Both the position numbers and the translations under genes were made by a program. The notes beneath the pieces were generated by a model. That model ran no database searches. It had not been told where the DNA came from and saw nothing but the letters and a program-made list of their open reading frames with translations. From the NCBI RefSeq assembly GCF_029360705.1, contig NZ_JARKMX010000008.1, positions 1,921,949-1,985,948 of the forward strand: DNA of 64,000 nt, written 5' to 3'. Shown piece after piece: positions 25,926 to 34,608 of this stretch. The first letter of the stretch is position 1. Every line of letters begins with the position of its first letter. The DNA is from Paraflavitalea pollutisoli. GTDB lineage: Bacteria > Bacteroidota > Bacteroidia > Chitinophagales > Chitinophagaceae.

Positions 25926-27170
25926 TCATCGAGCAATGGCTTCTACCGCTGCCAGGAATGCCCCCACCTCTTCTACGGTATTGTAATAATGTGGCGAGGC
26001 ACGCACTGCCCACTGCACCCCTTTGTCATCGAAATCAAGCACGGCAAATGCCCGGTAACTGGGCACTACATTGATCTTGCGTGCTGCCAATGCCTGTACG
26101 ATCTGCACCGGATCGCCGCCTTCGAGGTGGAAGGTGACCAGTCCGCCCAGCTCGGCCCCACGCTCTAACACGCGCACTTTGGGAATATCTGCCAACCCTT
26201 CCCGCATCATACCCGACAGCCATTGCACCTGCTGCTGTATCTTGTCAACCCCTATCGATAAACAATACTCGATGGCAACCTTGGTACCGATCACGGTGGT
26301 ATAGTTGAACTCCCAATCTTCAAAACGCCGCGAATCCGGTTGTTGCCGATACTCGTCTTTACTCACCCACTCTGCCCCACGCATATCGATGAACAGGGGT
26401 TCCAGGCCTGCCTCCAATGCCCTGTTGGCAATGAACAAGGCACCGGTACCCCGCGGGCCACGCAGGAACTTGCGACAGGTAATGCTCAGGAAATCGCAGC
26501 CCAATGCCTGCACATCGAGCGTGCGCTGTCCGGCCGACTGACAGGCGTCCAGGATATACCAGGTTTTGTCAGGATATATAGATCGATACGCTTTATACAC
26601 CTCCGCTATGGCTTCCACAGGTTGTACCAGTCCCGAATTGGTCGGGATATGGGTGATCGCCAGTAACCTGGGCTGGTAACAATGCAGTTTGGCCTCGAGG
26701 TCCTGCACGTTGACACCTCCCTCCGGTGAATTGTCGATGTGCACAATGGAGATACCGAACCTTTTCTCCAGCGCCAGGAACTGCAGTTGGTTGGATACAA
26801 AATCGTCACGGTCTGTCAGGATTACATCTCCGCGCTCAAATGGAATGGAAGAAAGGGCCCGTGTATAGGAGTCGGTAGCACTGGCCGTAAACGCTATATT
26901 ACCCGGCCGGCAGTTGAGCAACAAGGCCGCCTGCGCATAAAAACCGCGTATAGCATCTTCCCGCAAGGCGGCTGCTTCGTAACCACCGATCGTGGCTTCC
27001 AGGTGCAGGTGATCCAGTTGGGATTCCAGTACCGACTGTGGCATCAATCCGCAACCGGCATTGTTGAAATGGATCACCTGCTGCGTGCCCGGTGTATCCC
27101 GGCGAAACGACTCTACGTCGGCCGGACTAAAAACGGGGGACAAGCCCCCGTGTGTTCGAACATGATTCAT
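25926..27170 (-). CDS. Class V aminotransferase, PLP-dependent
   Basis: About 414 residues from the ATG at 27170. Fold-type I PLP enzyme of the aminotransferase class V/isopenicillin N epimerase-like group: HFNNAGCGLMP start, FTASATDSY, ILDACQSAGQ (PLP ring-binding D and Q about 208-211), and the Schiff-base lysine in SITCRKFLRGPRGTGALF (about K234). The exact reaction (cysteine desulfurase, kynureninase-like or amino-acid lyase) cannot be told. Its divergence from an Lrp/AsnC regulator suggests that it acts on an amino acid and is controlled by that regulator. Confidence 0.85.
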   Translation of the reverse strand: MNHVRTHGGLSPVFSPADVESFRRDTPGTQQVIHFNNAGCGLMPQSVLESQLDHLHLEATIGGYEAAALREDAIRGFYAQAALLLNCRPGNIAFTASATDSYTRALSSIPFERGDVILTDRDDFVSNQLQFLALEKRFGISIVHIDNSPEGGVNVQDLEAKLHCYQPRLLAITHIPTNSGLVQPVEAIAEVYKAYRSIYPDKTWYILDACQSAGQRTLDVQALGCDFLSITCRKFLRGPRGTGALFIANRALEAGLEPLFIDMRGAEWVSKDEYRQQPDSRRFEDWEFNYTTVIGTKVAIEYCLSIGVDKIQQQVQWLSGMMREGLADIPKVRVLERGAELGGLVTFHLEGGDPVQIVQALAARKINVVPSYRAFAVLDFDDKGVQWAVRASPHYYNTVEEVGAFLAAVEAIAR

Positions 27171-27206
27171 GGCTATAACTTTCACACAAAACTACTCGCC
27201 CACCCA

Positions 27207-27281
27207 TGCATAATCGGCGCATTTTCGCTCCGGGCAATACTTATTTCTCTAATTTTAGGCCTACAACGGGTAAATTATGCA
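27207..27281. promoter_or_regulatory. Possible Lrp/AsnC binding sites
   Basis: A perfect inverted 8-mer, TGCATAAT (27207-27214) and ATTATGCA (27274-27281), separated by about 60 bases in the gap between the aminotransferase and AsnC-type genes. The right copy overlaps the regulator's start codon, which would allow autoregulation through looping. Speculative. Confidence 0.35.
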
Positions 27282-27738
27282 CGAGCTCGACGAACAGGAT
27301 AAGCAGCTATTACGCCTGCTGCAGCAGAACAACCGCCTCACCACGGATCAACTCGCCAAGAAGGTGAACCTCAGTCAAAGCGCCGTTCAAAGGCGCCTGA
27401 CCCGCCTGCGCGAAAAGAAGATCATCGAAGCCGATGTATCAATCATTGCACCGGCGGCAGCCAGCGTAGGCATTACCTGTGTGGTAGACGTCATCTTACA
27501 CGAAGGCGGCTCTAAAGCTGTTGACCAGTTTAAAGCCGCCATGCAAAAAAGTGTAGAAGTGGCCCAGTGTTATTATGTGACCGGCACCTATGATTTTGTG
27601 CTCATCGTCAACATGCGCGACATGCAGCACTTCGAACAATTCTCCAAGAAACTACTGATGGACAATCCCAATGTCAAGCATTTTTATACGCATGTGGTGA
27701 TGGACCGCGTGAAGAGCAGTTATGCGCTGCCCCTGTAA
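27277..27738 (+). CDS. Lrp/AsnC family transcriptional regulator
   Basis: A 153-residue regulator: N-terminal winged helix (LDEQDKQLLRLLQQNNRLTT; VNLSQSAVQRRLTRLREKKI) and C-terminal RAM ligand-binding/oligomerisation domain (AQCYYVTGTYDFVLIVNMRD). Length and motif order are normal. Members sense amino acids and often control a divergently transcribed enzyme, here the class V aminotransferase 106 bases away. Confidence 0.92.
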   Translation: MHELDEQDKQLLRLLQQNNRLTTDQLAKKVNLSQSAVQRRLTRLREKKIIEADVSIIAPAAASVGITCVVDVILHEGGSKAVDQFKAAMQKSVEVAQCYYVTGTYDFVLIVNMRDMQHFEQFSKKLLMDNPNVKHFYTHVVMDRVKSSYALPL

Positions 27739-27798
27739 GCATCGCTCCCACCGCAGCAGCCGCATTGGCCTGATGATATACCCTGTCCATTAATACAT

Positions 27799-29292
27799 CT
27801 ATCGAATGCTGGATACGGGTGGCGACTGCCAGCCACCACCCAGGGCGCGGTACAACTGTACCTGTGCCACAAAGATGTCGCGTTTCTGCCGCACCAGTTG
27901 CAGCTCGGCTTCCAGTACATTCTTCTGCGCAGTGATCACCTCCAGGTAATTGGCATATCCCGACAGGTACAGGTCACGTGCCGTGACCACGGCTGCCCGT
28001 AATTGCTCCACCTCCTGTTTCTTGATGGTATAGGCGTGGCGGTTGTTCTCCACCGCACTCATGTGCGTGACCACTTCGCTGTAAGCATCCAGCAAACCTT
28101 GCTGGTACTCGTACACGGCTTCGCGGTTCGCCGCATTGGCGATGGTATACTGCGCCCGCAGTTCACCCTGCCGCAGGAACGGCGTGGTAATGCCTCCCAA
28201 TACACCAAATGCTTCAGAGCCGCCTTTGAACAACAGGCCCGGCGTAAAAGCATTGAGTGCTACATACGGACTGATCACCAGCGAAGGCAGGAAGGACCTC
28301 CTGGCGGCCACGACATTTTCGCGGGCCGCTTCGAGTTGGTATTCATACTGACGTATATCGGGACGGTTGGACAGCAAAGCAGTTGGCACCCCTGCCGTGA
28401 TCACGATACCGGAAGTACGCGACAAACCGGTATCGCGCCGGATGGTTTGCGGATAATTGCCCGCCAGGGCATTCAGTTCGTTCTCTACGCCGATGCGCTC
28501 CTGCTGCAGCGTGTACGCGATGGCGCGTGTATTGAGCAATTGTGCATTGAATTGCTGTACGGCCAGCTCGGTGGCCCGGCCTCCTTCCTTCTGCACCTTT
28601 ACGATCTCCAGCGCTTCTTCCTGCAATTGCACGTTGCGTTGTACAATGCCCAGTTCAGCATCCAGCGCTAATAGGTTATAATAGCCGGCAGTGAGGCGTG
28701 CCACGAGGTTGGTCACCACAAACTGCCTTGCTTCGCGGGTAGACAGCACTTCGGCCAATGCCGCTTTCTTCAGGTGCTTCAGTTTGCCCCATATATCGAT
28801 CTCCCAGTTGCTGCGGAGACCAATGAACATATCTGTGGTCGGACTGGTAGGAATACGCTGGTCTTTGTTGATATTGGGTGACAGGTTGGTATCGAAGTTA
28901 CCAACGCCGTTCAGGGTATAGTCGCCATACCGGTCGGCACTGCCGCTGATGACCCCATCGAGCGAGGGAGCCAGGGCGCCGCGGCGGGCTACGAGCCTCG
29001 CTTCTGCCGTGATCACTTTTTGCAGGGCAATCTGCAGATCGGTATTGTGCCGCAAGGCCGAATCGACAAAGCTCACCAGGTGCTCGTCGGGAAACAATTT
29101 CCGGAAATCGAGCTGTACTGAATCGGTAGTCCGTACGGCTGCCTGTACGGAATCCGGCCGGTTGTACTGTGCAGGCAGCCCTTTGACAGACGGTTCGGGT
29201 TGTGGCGCCATGACCTTACAACCGGCCGGCAGTACACTGATGACAAGAACAAAAAAAGATAGATAGCTGGTATGTTTGAACGCTTGCTTCAT
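27799..29292 (-). CDS. RND efflux outer-membrane lipoprotein (TolC/OprM type)
   Basis: About 497 residues from the ATG at 29292. The lipobox (VLPAGC) follows a hydrophobic signal sequence, then two OEP repeats (about 75-290 and 300-490) with the family's ARLVARRGALAP and ALDAELGIVQRNVQLQEEAL coiled-coil segments. It forms the outer-membrane exit duct of a tripartite pump. It is the last gene of the MFP-RND-OMF operon, starting about 35 bases after the RND stop. Confidence 0.92.
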   Translation of the reverse strand: MKQAFKHTSYLSFFVLVISVLPAGCKVMAPQPEPSVKGLPAQYNRPDSVQAAVRTTDSVQLDFRKLFPDEHLVSFVDSALRHNTDLQIALQKVITAEARLVARRGALAPSLDGVISGSADRYGDYTLNGVGNFDTNLSPNINKDQRIPTSPTTDMFIGLRSNWEIDIWGKLKHLKKAALAEVLSTREARQFVVTNLVARLTAGYYNLLALDAELGIVQRNVQLQEEALEIVKVQKEGGRATELAVQQFNAQLLNTRAIAYTLQQERIGVENELNALAGNYPQTIRRDTGLSRTSGIVITAGVPTALLSNRPDIRQYEYQLEAARENVVAARRSFLPSLVISPYVALNAFTPGLLFKGGSEAFGVLGGITTPFLRQGELRAQYTIANAANREAVYEYQQGLLDAYSEVVTHMSAVENNRHAYTIKKQEVEQLRAAVVTARDLYLSGYANYLEVITAQKNVLEAELQLVRQKRDIFVAQVQLYRALGGGWQSPPVSSIR

Positions 29293-29326
29293 GTAATGAC
29301 TTGTTTGATAAAATAGCTTGTTGCCA

Positions 29327-32300
29327 CTAGGCCTTCTGGCGGTCGTCGGCTTCCTGGTCATCTACCCTTGGTGCCTCGTTGCCTTTTTCACTTGTTGCCT
29401 CGCTGCCTGTAAGCGTTACAGCCTCTTGATGACTGGCTTTAACTGCCTTGTTGCCTTTCTTCTTCTTCGACAACAACACATACAAACCCGGTATCAGGAA
29501 AACGCCAAGTATGGTACCGGCCAGCATACCACCGGCTGCTGCCGTACCGATCGAGCGATTGCCCATCGCCCCCGCACCGGAGGCTACACACAAGGGTATC
29601 AGGCCCGCAATGAAGGCAAAAGAGGTCATGAGGATCGGCCGCAAACGCGATACGGCCCCTTCCCGTGCTGCTGCCAACACAGTCAATCCTTCCTTCTGCC
29701 GCTGCACGGCAAACTCCACCACCAGGATCGCGTTTTTGCCCAGCAAGCCGATCAACATCACCAGCGCCACCTGCGCATAGATATTGTTTTCGAGCCCGGT
29801 TACCAGCAGTAGGGCCAGGGCTCCGGCAATACCGGCCGGCAGCGATAACAACACCACCAGCGGCAAGGCGAAACTTTCGTATTGGGCGGCGAGCAACAGG
29901 TATACGAAGACCAACACCACGATGAATATGTAAATAGCCTGGTTGCCCGACAGGATCTGCTCACGGGTCATACCACTCCACTCATAACTATAGCCACGGG
30001 GCAACACACTATCTGCCGTCGATTTGATCGCTTCAATAGCCTGTCCGCTCGTATAGCCTTCCGCGGCATCTCCATTGATCATGGCCGCTGTATACATATT
30101 GTAGCGCGTGATCTGCTCCGGGCCATATACCCGCTCCATGCGGATGAAGTTGGAATACGGCACCATCTCTCCCTTGCTGTTCTTCACGTACAACTTCAAC
30201 ACGTCTTCGGGATTCGCACGGTATTGCGGTAATGCCTGCAGCATTACTTTGTACATCTGTCCAAAGCGAATGAAGTTGGTCGCATAATAACTACCGAGCA
30301 AGGTTTGCAGTGTGCTCATCGCATTGTCGATCGTCACGCCCTGCTTGGCGGCCATCTCCTGGTCTACATGGATCAGGTATTGCGGGAAATTGGGATCGAA
30401 ACTGGTAAAGGCGCCGGAGATCGCAGGATGATTGCTCAGCGCATCGAGGAATTTTTCCGATACCTTGGCCGTTTCATTCAGGTCATCGCCGCGGTTCTGG
30501 TTGAGCAGGCGCAGTTCAAAGCCACCTGCATTACCAAAGCCTGGCACCGTAGGCGGTGAGAAGAAATCAATGGCGGCGTCGGAGATGTGTTTGGTCTTTT
30601 CTTTCAGTACCGTGATCAGTTCGGGTACCGTCTCTTCCCGTTCCTCCCAGGTTTTGAGGTTGATCATCGCCATCCCATAAGAAGCGCCGGTAATATCACT
30701 CATCAGGCTGTAGCCCGCCAGCGTACTGACGTTTTCGATGGTGCCCATGTCTTTGATGGCCACCTGCACCGCATCCAGCACGGCCTCGGTACGCTCTACC
30801 GTAGAGCCCGGCGGCGTGGTCACGTTCACGTAGATCATGCCCTGGTCTTCTGCCGGAATGAAACCCGTCGGCAACAGCTTGCCCGATAGCAGGATGGCGC
30901 CGGTAAAAAAGGCCAGCATCAGCAGCGTCACCCACCGGCGCCCCGCCATCCACTGCACCAGTCGGCCGTATTTTCTTTCTGTACCATCATAGCCTTTGTT
31001 GAAGGAGCCATAGAAACGTTGCAGCAAGCTTTTCTTCCTGCCGGTGTTGGGCGTATGCTTCAGCATGAGTGCGCACAACGCGGGCGTCAGGGTCAAGGCG
31101 TTGATACCGGAGATCACGATGGCCATCGCCATCGTCAGCGAGAACTGGCGGTAGAATACCCCTACCGGCCCGGAAAGGAAGGCCACCGGCACAAATACCG
31201 CCGACATCACCAGCGTGATGGCCACAATGGCACTGCCGATCTCTTTCATGGCTTCCACCGTGGCGTCCATCGCGTTCATGTGAAACTGGCTCATCTTCAC
31301 GTGCACGGCCTCCACCACCACAATGGCATTATCGACCACAATACCGATGGCCAGTACCAGCGCGAATAAGGTCAGCATATTGATGGAGAAACCCAGTAAC
31401 TGCATAAAGGCCAGCGTACCGATGAGGGCCACCGGTACTGCCAGGGCCGGGATCAAAGTGGACCTGAAATCCTGCAGGAAGATGAAAACCACGAGGAACA
31501 CGAGTATAAACGCCTCTACCAGCGTGCGCATCACCTCGTGAATACTGGCATCGAGGAAGCGGCTTACATCGTAGGCATAGTTGTATTCCATACCCGGCGG
31601 AAAACTCGTTTGTGACAAAGTTTCCAGCTTCGACTTGATGTTGGCGATCACCTCCTGGGCATTGGAACCAGGCCGTTGCTTGATCATAATAGAGGCCGAA
31701 GGGCGGCCATCCGTTTTCGACACCATGTCATAACTCTGCGTACCGAATTCCACATCGGCTATTTCGCGCAGTCGCAATACGGAGCCATCGTTATTACCCC
31801 GCAACACCACTTCTTTGTATTGTTCCGGCGTACTGAACTTACCGGTGTATTTCAACACATATTGTTTGGCCTGCTTGTCTTTACCCGAGTTCTCGCCCGT
31901 TACCCCGGGCGCCGCTTCGATGTTCTGCGCGCGCAGTCCGGCAATCACTTCTTCGGTAGAGATATTGTAAGCGAGTAAGCGGTCGGGCTTGAGCCATACC
32001 CGCATGGAGTAATCCCGGGCGCCCATGATGTCGACAAAACCAACACCATTGATCCGCTTCAGCTCGGGCAGCACATTGATATCGGTAAAATTGTAGATGA
32101 ACTCTTCATCGACCGTACTATCCTTACTCATGATATTGAGGTACAGCAGCATACTGTTCACCTCTTTTTCGGTGGTGACACCTGCCTTGATCACCTCTTC
32201 GGGCAGCTCATCCAATACCGTGGTCACGCGGTTCTGTACGTTGACGGCAGCATTGTCGGGGTCGGTGCCTACCTCAAAGAACACCTGAATGAGCGTTACC

Positions 32301-32557
32301 CCGTTGTTGCTACTCACAGAGTTCATGTAGGTCATGCCGGGTACGCCATTGATGGCGCGTTCCAGCGGCGTGGCCACCGCTTTGGCACACACTTCGGCAT
32401 TGGCACCATTGTAATTGGCGGTCACCACTACGGAAGGCGGTACGATATCAGGGAATTGGGTCACGGGCAACGTAAACAAAGCCAGCACACCGAGCAGCGT
32501 GATGATCAGCGAGATCACCAGCGACAACACCGGCCTGCGTATAAACTTTTCGAGCAT
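29327..32557 (-). CDS. RND (HAE1) efflux pump inner-membrane protein
   Basis: A 1076-residue AcrB/MexB-type transporter. The first transmembrane helix begins RPVLSLVISLIITLLG; porter domains and the two six-helix blocks follow, including FALVLAIGIVVDNAIVVVEA with the proton-relay aspartate. A PAEDQGMIYVNVTTPPGS region and GLLGKNAILVVEFA block are typical. The C-terminal 45 residues are an unusually charged Gln/Glu/Lys tail. It exports drugs, dyes or lipids using proton motive force and works with the adaptor and duct encoded on either side. Confidence 0.95.
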   Translation of the reverse strand: MLEKFIRRPVLSLVISLIITLLGVLALFTLPVTQFPDIVPPSVVVTANYNGANAEVCAKAVATPLERAINGVPGMTYMNSVSSNNGVTLIQVFFEVGTDPDNAAVNVQNRVTTVLDELPEEVIKAGVTTEKEVNSMLLYLNIMSKDSTVDEEFIYNFTDINVLPELKRINGVGFVDIMGARDYSMRVWLKPDRLLAYNISTEEVIAGLRAQNIEAAPGVTGENSGKDKQAKQYVLKYTGKFSTPEQYKEVVLRGNNDGSVLRLREIADVEFGTQSYDMVSKTDGRPSASIMIKQRPGSNAQEVIANIKSKLETLSQTSFPPGMEYNYAYDVSRFLDASIHEVMRTLVEAFILVFLVVFIFLQDFRSTLIPALAVPVALIGTLAFMQLLGFSINMLTLFALVLAIGIVVDNAIVVVEAVHVKMSQFHMNAMDATVEAMKEIGSAIVAITLVMSAVFVPVAFLSGPVGVFYRQFSLTMAMAIVISGINALTLTPALCALMLKHTPNTGRKKSLLQRFYGSFNKGYDGTERKYGRLVQWMAGRRWVTLLMLAFFTGAILLSGKLLPTGFIPAEDQGMIYVNVTTPPGSTVERTEAVLDAVQVAIKDMGTIENVSTLAGYSLMSDITGASYGMAMINLKTWEEREETVPELITVLKEKTKHISDAAIDFFSPPTVPGFGNAGGFELRLLNQNRGDDLNETAKVSEKFLDALSNHPAISGAFTSFDPNFPQYLIHVDQEMAAKQGVTIDNAMSTLQTLLGSYYATNFIRFGQMYKVMLQALPQYRANPEDVLKLYVKNSKGEMVPYSNFIRMERVYGPEQITRYNMYTAAMINGDAAEGYTSGQAIEAIKSTADSVLPRGYSYEWSGMTREQILSGNQAIYIFIVVLVFVYLLLAAQYESFALPLVVLLSLPAGIAGALALLLVTGLENNIYAQVALVMLIGLLGKNAILVVEFAVQRQKEGLTVLAAAREGAVSRLRPILMTSFAFIAGLIPLCVASGAGAMGNRSIGTAAAGGMLAGTILGVFLIPGLYVLLSKKKKGNKAVKASHQEAVTLTGSEATSEKGNEAPRVDDQEADDRQKA

Positions 32558-32656
32558 GGGTAATTTTTAAGTTGAAACCATATCCTGTCGGTACAGGCAA
32601 ATCCATTCTATTGCCGGTCGGTTATTGACCAGCACACATGATTGTTGACACAGCAG

Positions 32657-33784
32657 TTACTCCTCGGTCTGTTCGGCCATGACAGCCTCCATCGATACTG
32701 GCCGCGGCACTACTTTGTTACCATCGCGGATGTTCTGCACGCCTTCATAGATGATGCGGTCTTCTGCCGAGAGGCCCGAGCGGACCAGTATAAAATCCTC
32801 CACCCGGGTTTCCGGTATGAAGTTTTTCATCTTGACGACATTGTCTTTCCCGACGACAAACACATAGTTCTTGTCCTGTATTTCGAATACCGAACGGGAG
32901 GGCACCATCAGCGCCTTCGGCACGACGGAGGTGAGCATCACTTTGCCGCTGGCGCCGTGTTTCAGGATCTTACCTGGATTGGGAAAGTTGGCGCGAAAAG
33001 CGATGGAGCCGGTCTCCCGCTCAAACTCGCTTTCCATGGTCTCGATCTTCCCTTCGTGTTTGTAGGTGGTACCGTCGGCGAGCATGAGGTCTACCGACTG
33101 ACCGATCCGGTTACCGGTTTGTCCGGCCTTGATATAATGCAGGTATTCATTTTCCGATACATTGAAATAAGCATGCATCGCATGGATATCGGATACGGTG
33201 GTGAGTAAGGTGCCCTCGGCAATCAGACTGCCGCGCTTGTTGGGCAAGCGGTCGATGATACCGTCAAAAGGCGCGCGGATCAAAGTATAGGAATAACGTA
33301 TCGTGGCTTTTTCAACCTGCGCCTGCGCTTCCGCGACTTTGGCCTGTGCTACGGCCAGGCGGGCTTTGGCCAGGTCCATTTCGGAAGCAGACAGTACATT
33401 TTTACCGACCAGCGTTTTCACCCGGTTGGTTTCCACCTCGGCGGCTTTGACCTCCGCCTCGGCGCTGGCCAGTAAGGCATTGGCTTCTGTTACGGCGACT
33501 TTAAATTCCGCATCGTTGAGACGGAACAGGGCCTGTCCTTTTTTGACCAGTTGTCCTTCATCTACCAGTACCTGCTCGAGAAAGCCATCGACTTTGGCAC
33601 GCAGCTCTACATTTTGACAAGCATTGATGGTCGCTACATAGGAACGGTGCAGCAACGTGTCTTTGTAACCCAATTGCAATACGGGCAATTCAATATCCTT
33701 TTGTTTTTCCTTGGTATTGCCCTTGGCGGTACAGCCGGTCACATAGACCAGGCCCAGCAAGGCGGCAACATGTACAATCTTCAT
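32657..33784 (-). CDS. RND efflux periplasmic adaptor (AcrA type)
   Basis: A 375-residue lipoprotein adaptor: signal and lipobox (VYVTGC, Cys about 18), biotinyl-lipoyl half-motifs (RAKVDGFLEQVLVDEGQLVKKG; RAPFDGIIDRLPNKRGSLI), a long alanine/glutamate coiled coil between (about 95-160), beta-barrel and membrane-proximal domain (VVPKALMVPSRSVFEIQDK). It bridges the RND pump and outer-membrane duct. First gene of the efflux operon. Confidence 0.93.
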   Translation of the reverse strand: MKIVHVAALLGLVYVTGCTAKGNTKEKQKDIELPVLQLGYKDTLLHRSYVATINACQNVELRAKVDGFLEQVLVDEGQLVKKGQALFRLNDAEFKVAVTEANALLASAEAEVKAAEVETNRVKTLVGKNVLSASEMDLAKARLAVAQAKVAEAQAQVEKATIRYSYTLIRAPFDGIIDRLPNKRGSLIAEGTLLTTVSDIHAMHAYFNVSENEYLHYIKAGQTGNRIGQSVDLMLADGTTYKHEGKIETMESEFERETGSIAFRANFPNPGKILKHGASGKVMLTSVVPKALMVPSRSVFEIQDKNYVFVVGKDNVVKMKNFIPETRVEDFILVRSGLSAEDRIIYEGVQNIRDGNKVVPRPVSMEAVMAEQTEE

Positions 33785-33847
33785 AACGATGGTATTAGTT
33801 TAGAATGAGGTCGCGTATGGATGACCGGCCCAATAAAGCCTGTCAGA

Positions 33848-33865
33848 CTATGTGTGCACACATAG
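33848..33865. promoter_or_regulatory. 18-bp palindromic operator upstream of efflux operon
   Basis: A perfect 18-bp palindrome, CTATGTGTGCACACATAG, 64 bases upstream of the adaptor's start codon. Size and symmetry fit a dimeric repressor such as a TetR, MarR or GntR protein. No regulator gene lies next to it, so the regulator would be encoded elsewhere. Confidence 0.5.
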
Positions 33866-33957
33866 CCGGCAAGCATTGTCCGGTAAAGCAAATACTACAT
33901 GGGTGGCTTGACGAAGCCATCAGCAAAAGCGATCAATAAAAAGGAGGTGGAGCCGGT

Positions 33958-34332
33958 TCAGAAAGGAGTAAACCGGAAAAGAAAGATGTAATAAAAAGGC
34001 AACAGGTGAGCTGCATTGCTGCCTGGCAATGGAACCGTCAATTCGTGTCGATCGAAGCAACGAGAGGAGCTTCCGGATTGACCGGCTGTGACGGTATAAG
34101 GTGCCACTACCCTGAAACGGGACTTGTGCCGTACATGGCGGTGCACGGGTGTGCGCGAAGCAAAACTATCGTTATCGTCCTGGTACCCGGTGGCCGCCAT
34201 GATGCGGTCGAGCTTGGTACACGTATGGTCAATGATCGCCTTCGACTGCCTTTTGAATTGCGGACCTTCTGCACGGGCGACGACGCCCAGCAGCATGCAC
34301 AATACAACTTGTATGACGAGTTTGATCTTCAC
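33958..34332 (-). CDS. Small secreted protein upstream of efflux operon
   Basis: A 124-residue ORF with a convincing signal peptide (MKIKLVIQVVLCMLLGVVARA) and a basic, cysteine-containing mature part without a recognised domain. It is transcribed toward the RND efflux operon about 170 bases away and may share its promoter region. The opposite strand has a similar-length open frame, so coding status is not certain, but the signal peptide favours this strand. Confidence 0.5.
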   Translation of the reverse strand: MKIKLVIQVVLCMLLGVVARAEGPQFKRQSKAIIDHTCTKLDRIMAATGYQDDNDSFASRTPVHRHVRHKSRFRVVAPYTVTAGQSGSSSRCFDRHELTVPLPGSNAAHLLPFYYIFLFRFTPF

Positions 34333-34608
34333 AATAATTGCCGCGGCAAAATTAAGGGGATCGGCTGAGATAGATCACTTTATAATCGATTCTTAATGTA
34401 TTTCTAAAGAGATTCTTATACCCTGTACCCGATTGAATGATCATACAACCTATTTTATAAGAAGCGATCATTTCTGGCTCATTTTAATAATTAAATTCCA
34501 TCTATGGGAATGAATGAATTCAAGGGTCATGCGTAACCAACTGATCGTTAAGCCTCTATTTTCTGGCATGTCGATGGCCTCCTACCTGTCGAACGCAAAC
34601 AAATCGTC

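Noticed and set aside
34006-34368. A 120-codon frame on the plus strand opposite the small secreted protein
   Set aside because: No signal peptide or domain; the opposite strand has a convincing signal peptide.
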